A stretch of 64,000 nucleotides of DNA from Unio delphinus. Its lineage: Eukaryota > Mollusca > Bivalvia > Unionida > Unionidae. Position 1 is the first letter of the stretch, and the number at the start of each line of letters is the position of its first letter. The DNA is taken from assembly GCA_029339505.1 (NCBI GenBank), contig JAQISU010000094.1:1992001-2056000 (forward strand), read 5' to 3'. Made by a program: the position numbers and the translations under genes. The notes under the pieces were generated by a model. It was not told where the DNA came from and did not search any database. It saw only the letters and a list, made by a program, of their open reading frames with translations. Of the stretch, positions 59,726 to 64,000 are shown piece after piece.

Positions 59726-61249
59726 AAAATGACAGAGCCAGTACTGCAGGCGGCTAGACAGCGAGATGTACCAGTACTGCGGCCAGATAATGTTAGGCTG
59801 CAACCAACACATGACCAAGTGGCTAAGCCGTTCGCCAATCACCTGATGCTGTTTAAGTTGTGCACCAGATCGATATTGACCTTTCGATGGTCGCGGACGT
59901 CTTGACAGCGTAAGCATGTCGCTTAATCTGGTCATAGACGGGCTTGGTTATGCCGTTAACATCTAGTTTTATTAATTTTGAGCAAAAGATGCCTCGTCTA
60001 GCCACATCAAATTGAGTGTAAAGAAAGACAACACAATTTTAGCAGATGTTTGCATCTTCGTCATCCCTAATGCAGGGGATATAATCAAAATTACAACCCA
60101 ATATTAACCTTTCTAGGTGAGGTCTAATCTCATTACAGCGGTCTTACGTAAAACAGGTGTGTCATCTGATATGCACACACATTCCTACCTTATTCAAATG
60201 CAACCAGTATAGCAGAAACAGTGCTAAATTTACCTTGGCGCAATAATTCCGATAATACGTATCTATGAATGGCGTTGGGCCTGTTTGCATCTGTCCTGAG
60301 CTCCCACCAAAGTTCTTTAAAATACATGTTGGTTAGTCATAAAATTCTTGCAAAGAAACTTCTGTATAGATTGATCTATATTTTCATTAAATTTTTTTAT
60401 TTTTTATTTTTTGGAATCGATTCCTAAGAGGTGCAATATAAGCCACCAATGGATTTGTCTGGAAGATTACTTGATGGGATAGAAAGACGAGCCCAAATTA
60501 TGCTAACAAAAAAGATAAGAATGCACGAGTTACCTTACTTGCCATTCATATGCGTTCGTATGAGGCAACACAATCTCGCTCCCAACTGTATAAAACATCA
60601 CGTGGAAATAACATATTTACCTTGAATGCATCACATAACTTCTCATAGGAGCGACATAGCTTTCCCATGTCTCTCTCGTGGGAATAACATATTTTGTATT
60701 ATCTCATGTTGTTAACAAGCTATCGCACAAAAACGCGTTAGGACAGCGTTTGGGTTATGCCAGTCAATTAGAAAAGATTTCACATACTCTCCATTATTAT
60801 TTAAATCCATTGACAAATATCCCTGACAAATGCGATCCAGTTACTGGCCAGGCCCATGTACTACACGACTTTAAACAATATATCGGTCATCTGGAAAGGA
60901 CAAGATTCTTATTAAAAACAAAAATTTAAGCTGACAGATTATAGCGATGAAAATTAGAGTGAAAAGTAATGTCACTTTTATTTGACATCTGAATGGTTGT
61001 ATAATGTACAGCAAAGGATTATTAACGGTGATATCGGAATTTAAACAACACTACCGGTCACTCGGCAACGATAAGATTATTATCTATTCAAATAGCTTGA
61101 AGATAACAGCAAAGGAAATGATTGAAAAGACAAATTCAATTTCATCTGATATTGGTTTGTTTGCATAAAGGAGTGTATCATATCATTCACTTATAAGTTA
61201 TAATCGTTGAAACTATGTGAAACAATGGACTTTTATAGTTGATCTAGTG

Positions 61250-61480
61250 AAACCTGACAGAGTCATGCCAAAGACTTATAAAAATGGTCCTAAATGCTGC
61301 CTTGCTTGGAGCTCAACATTGAGATGTTAATGTTAGGACCGGTCGGCCTGGTGTCAGAATAATGTGACTGGATGGGACATGATGCCTGCCCCAGTGATAT
61401 ACAATACTATAAACTGCCACACTGCAGAGATCGGAGCGATATGCCTGGACAATTATTAAAGCTACAACAAAACTCCAAAT

Positions 61481-61485
<5 letters not shown>
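61250..61485 (+). repeat. SINE B copy, head truncated
   Basis: AGAGTCATGCCAAAGACTTATAAAAATGG leads into GAGCTCAACATTGAGATG, GGTCGGCCTGGTGTCAGAATAATGTGACTGG and AAACTGCCACACTGCAGAG. It ends AAATCAAACACACAC, where the tail has grown into the CA microsatellite. Confidence 0.85.

Positions 61486-61521
<36 letters not shown>
61484..61521. repeat. (CA)n microsatellite seeded in SINE tail
   Basis: About 19 CA units continue directly from the A-rich tail of the SINE B copy. Confidence 0.95.
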
Positions 61522-61523
<2 letters not shown>

Positions 61524-62103
61524 TTTGACTCTTGATTTTCTATAAATGTGATTATTCTCTATAGTTTTCATTCAAGATGGCAACTTAAAGCATGTTTCAA
61601 TTATATATGTATCTGCTGCAAAAACGTTCAGCAGTTTCTGTGTTGTGTAAGAAGAACTTTTGAAGAATTGAAAATAAACCAAACTTTAGTACAAATAAAC
61701 TTGTCGAAATGGGGTGCCTACATTGCATATATGTACATTTAATTTTGCTTTAATATTTATCGTTAGCATATTGCAATGTATCAAATGCAGTCACTGGTTA
61801 CATTTGTCGAATATTGTAGTAAATACAACAGGTTACATTTTACCGGACCCAAGATTTCAACTATTATGGAAAATGTGATCTGGTTATTTTTATCAGCTCC
61901 AGTTGCAACTAGAGGTACCATATGACGTTTGCACTTGACCTTACAGTCATCTGTCAATCGTAGCACATGAGTTATGCTTTGTGCAGGTGTCTTCAGAATT
62001 TAAAAGAGGACTGGGCCACTTTGAGAGTATAAAGCATCTAGGCTCTGGTTATAAGGACATTTTAATGTCCTTATATGGATTTGAAAGACAACTACGGATG
62101 TAA

Positions 62104-62529
62104 ATGACAACTAAGTACACAACCAAAATACGTAAGAGATCTAAGAATAACTGGTATAAACCGAAGACCATTGTGGTTTGGCCCGGACCAAATACCCTCT
62201 CTTCTTGCGTCTGGTTGTGTCACTATGTCAGGAAACAAATTCAACACACAACATGTTTGCCTAGGGATTTATTTTATGATGTTCCAACTGAGAAAATCTT
62301 TGACTTTTCATCGAGTGTCGTTTGTATTAGAACTTGGACTTTGTATTTAAATTATTTTACCCATTTTATCTTTTTCTTTATTGTTATACGTTTCGTACAT
62401 AAACCAGCTCCTAATGCGCAGCATTTCAGCTCGAACAATAATATACTGGTGAAACAAGCACTGAACCCGCTAACTAGAACTGAACCGCTACGCCAGCACA
62501 CAGTGGAACTTGGAAATTACCAGGTGTAA
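62104..62529 (+). other. Unassigned 141-codon open frame
   Basis: The frame begins MTTKYTTKIRKRSKNNWYKPK, has a hydrophobic stretch (YFTHFIFFFIVIRFV, about residues 82-96) and ends before a GA microsatellite. No family, splice site or promoter is recognised. Its length is modest for chance in AT-rich DNA. I list it only as an open frame. Confidence 0.15.
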
Positions 62530-62561
62530 TTGTTATAAATTACCAGGTGTGTGTGTTTGTG

Positions 62562-62564
<3 letters not shown>

Positions 62565-62631
<67 letters not shown>
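62565..62631. repeat. (GA)n microsatellite
   Basis: About 33 GA units, perfect. Confidence 0.97.
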
Positions 62632-62634
<3 letters not shown>

Positions 62635-63242
62635 TATATTGTTAGCTCCGTTTCTTGGAATACAATGAACAAGCTGAGCACGCTCGACAAGATGAGTCGT
62701 CCACAACAAGGATCCAAAGTGATGCATTTAATCATCTGATTTATTATCGGTGTTTGACCTCGTGATTATTGCACTAAATGGTCAGACTAACAAGTCATTA
62801 TTGTGCAGCTTAATTATACATATTGTCTCTTGTGATCTTATACTTGTTACCTCCTGGGGCTGGACCTCTAAACATGTTTCAGCTTACGTCCGTAAAAGTT
62901 AATCGTTAACAATAACCTGATTCAAATCGGATCGCCGGCGGAGATATGATTTTAATCAAACTAGCTGACCAAGTCATGTTTCTCTCCCGACCCAAAACAA
63001 AATACAATTATGCTTATGCCCTTGTTTGATTAATGTTTGCTGTTATGAAACTAAACACAGAAATTTGGTTGATGAATGTACGTATTTGAAAGGATAAAGT
63101 TAAAGAAAAGTCCTAATTTAAGAACAACAAACCATTTTAACAAATTGGACGTTAAAAACACTAGTCACATTCGTATAAGATACTTGATCTGAATACAAAT
63201 TCAGGTTATTAGGTATAAACAAATGATTGCTACTTTCACAAA

Positions 63243-63614
63243 TCAAGTGACAACAGACGACAGGAAGCATAAAACATTTACGTATGTTGACCCATTCAAC
63301 CCTTTCAAGAAGAAAGGCATTTTTAGAATCATTCCCTCCAAACGAAGTTTAGACTGAAAAAGTGTCATATTTTGATTTATGTTGTAAAATTGATTTAGCC
63401 TATATAAGAAAATTAACAAGCCCGTCAAGTTTTGCCGCCACATCCCTGAAAAAATGTAAATAACGTCCCTGTATGTACGGCGTGAAACGGGGGTAATTCG
63501 TTTTAAGTTGTTTACAGAGACTAGTTGTTTACCAAGACTAGATGAACTCGTGTACTGTCCGAAAACGATGAATTGGTCCGTGACTAGGAAATAAACAAGC
63601 CGTTGGCTACTCAT
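63243..63614 (-). other. Unassigned 123-codon open frame
   Basis: The minus-strand frame begins MSSQRLVYFLVTDQFIVFG and has mixed hydrophobic and polar composition (KRITPVSRRTYRDVIYIF). No motif, promoter or splice site is recognised. Could be chance. Confidence 0.15.
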
Positions 63615-63779
63615 TTAAATATTATTGTTCCAGTAATGATTCTTGATCTTATCATGTAAAATGAAAGACGGCACTAAGTCTCCCCACCATGGATTTGTGT
63701 AGATCATATGGTGCTGTCAGAAGCAGAATATTTTTCAATCCTTTCATAAGGTAAGCTTCTAAATCTCAGCGAATTTTAT

Positions 63780-64000
63780 CGTAGCTATAAACCAGTTTCA
63801 ATTATATCACTTAATGTCTGCAGTATTGCATTATACGGTGATATATAGCATTATGGCATCAGTGATCATGAAGCAGACATGTAGCATGATGTCCCACCCA
63901 GTCACATTATCCTGACACCAGACCGACCAGTATTAACACTTACCTCTTAATGCTGAGCGCCAAGCAAGGGATGTGTTTCAACCATTTTTTAAAATCTTGT
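63780..64000 (-). repeat. SINE B copy, cut by the window edge
   Basis: Family words: CAGACATGTAGCATGATGTCCCACCCAGTCACATTATCCTGACACCAG, then CTTACCTCTTAATGCTGAGCGCCAAGC. The tRNA-like head lies beyond 64000. Confidence 0.82.

Larger units (their letters stand above)
58233..61245. other. Intergenic, repeats and unassigned short ORFs
   Basis: Apart from the CATA tetranucleotide tract, the 26 bp repeat and the ORF at 59432, no gene or known repeat is recognised. Two short open frames at 60431-60625 and 60678-60929 have no recognisable motifs. Confidence 0.4.

Noticed and set aside
62533..62739. Ser-Leu and Arg-Glu repeat ORFs
   Set aside because: They are translations of the GA microsatellite.

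Overview
This window is AT-rich animal nuclear DNA with very low gene density. It has long introns with consensus GT-AG sites, tRNA-derived SINEs, LINE fragments, piggyBac and pogo-like DNA transposons, MITEs and many micro- and minisatellites. The repeat mix suggests a marine invertebrate, most likely a mollusc. That placement is inference, since no species-specific gene is recognised.

One host gene can be supported. It lies on the minus strand, spans about 48.7 kb down to the left edge, and continues out of the window. A probable non-coding first exon ends at 48588, next to a CRE palindrome. A second exon (36275-36889) carries the start codon. Four further coding exons follow at 21887-22063, 13407-13517, 5197-5571 and 1126-1197. 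Every coding junction is phase 0. The 398 residues seen are acidic and probably disordered. They begin with a clathrin box (LLDLD), followed by an FxDxF motif, several DxF motifs and an NPF motif, which is the short-motif set of an endocytic or clathrin-adaptor accessory protein. I cannot name the orthologue.

The introns are filled with mobile DNA. There is a dead piggyBac element (2668-4963), three pogo/Tigger-like elements with TA target sites (11722-12179, 23780-25856, 26732-28066), a minus-strand LINE fragment (17216-17800), a LINE 3' end with an ATT tail (34846-35192), two SINE families (A and B), several MITEs and tandem repeats. Both larger pogo-like elements carry a tandem repeat between the 5' end and a broken transposase ORF.

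The most interesting region is 49952-58009. About 8 kb is bounded by inverted repeats of roughly 240-300 bp and has split one SINE B copy into two halves (49862-49951 and 58010-58232), so it looks like a single insertion. The left part holds short, closely packed ORFs in divergent and convergent pairs with TATA boxes and one CRE. One of them encodes a CCHC zinc-knuckle protein. The centre has been hit by a LINE RNase H fragment and other repeats. The right part has coding relics and a long microsatellite and minisatellite tract. It could be a decayed large DNA transposon or an endogenised DNA virus-like element. No hallmark polymerase, integrase, helicase or capsid gene was recognised, so its class is open.

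The last 6 kb (58.2-64 kb) is repeat-rich intergenic DNA with a few unassigned ORFs.
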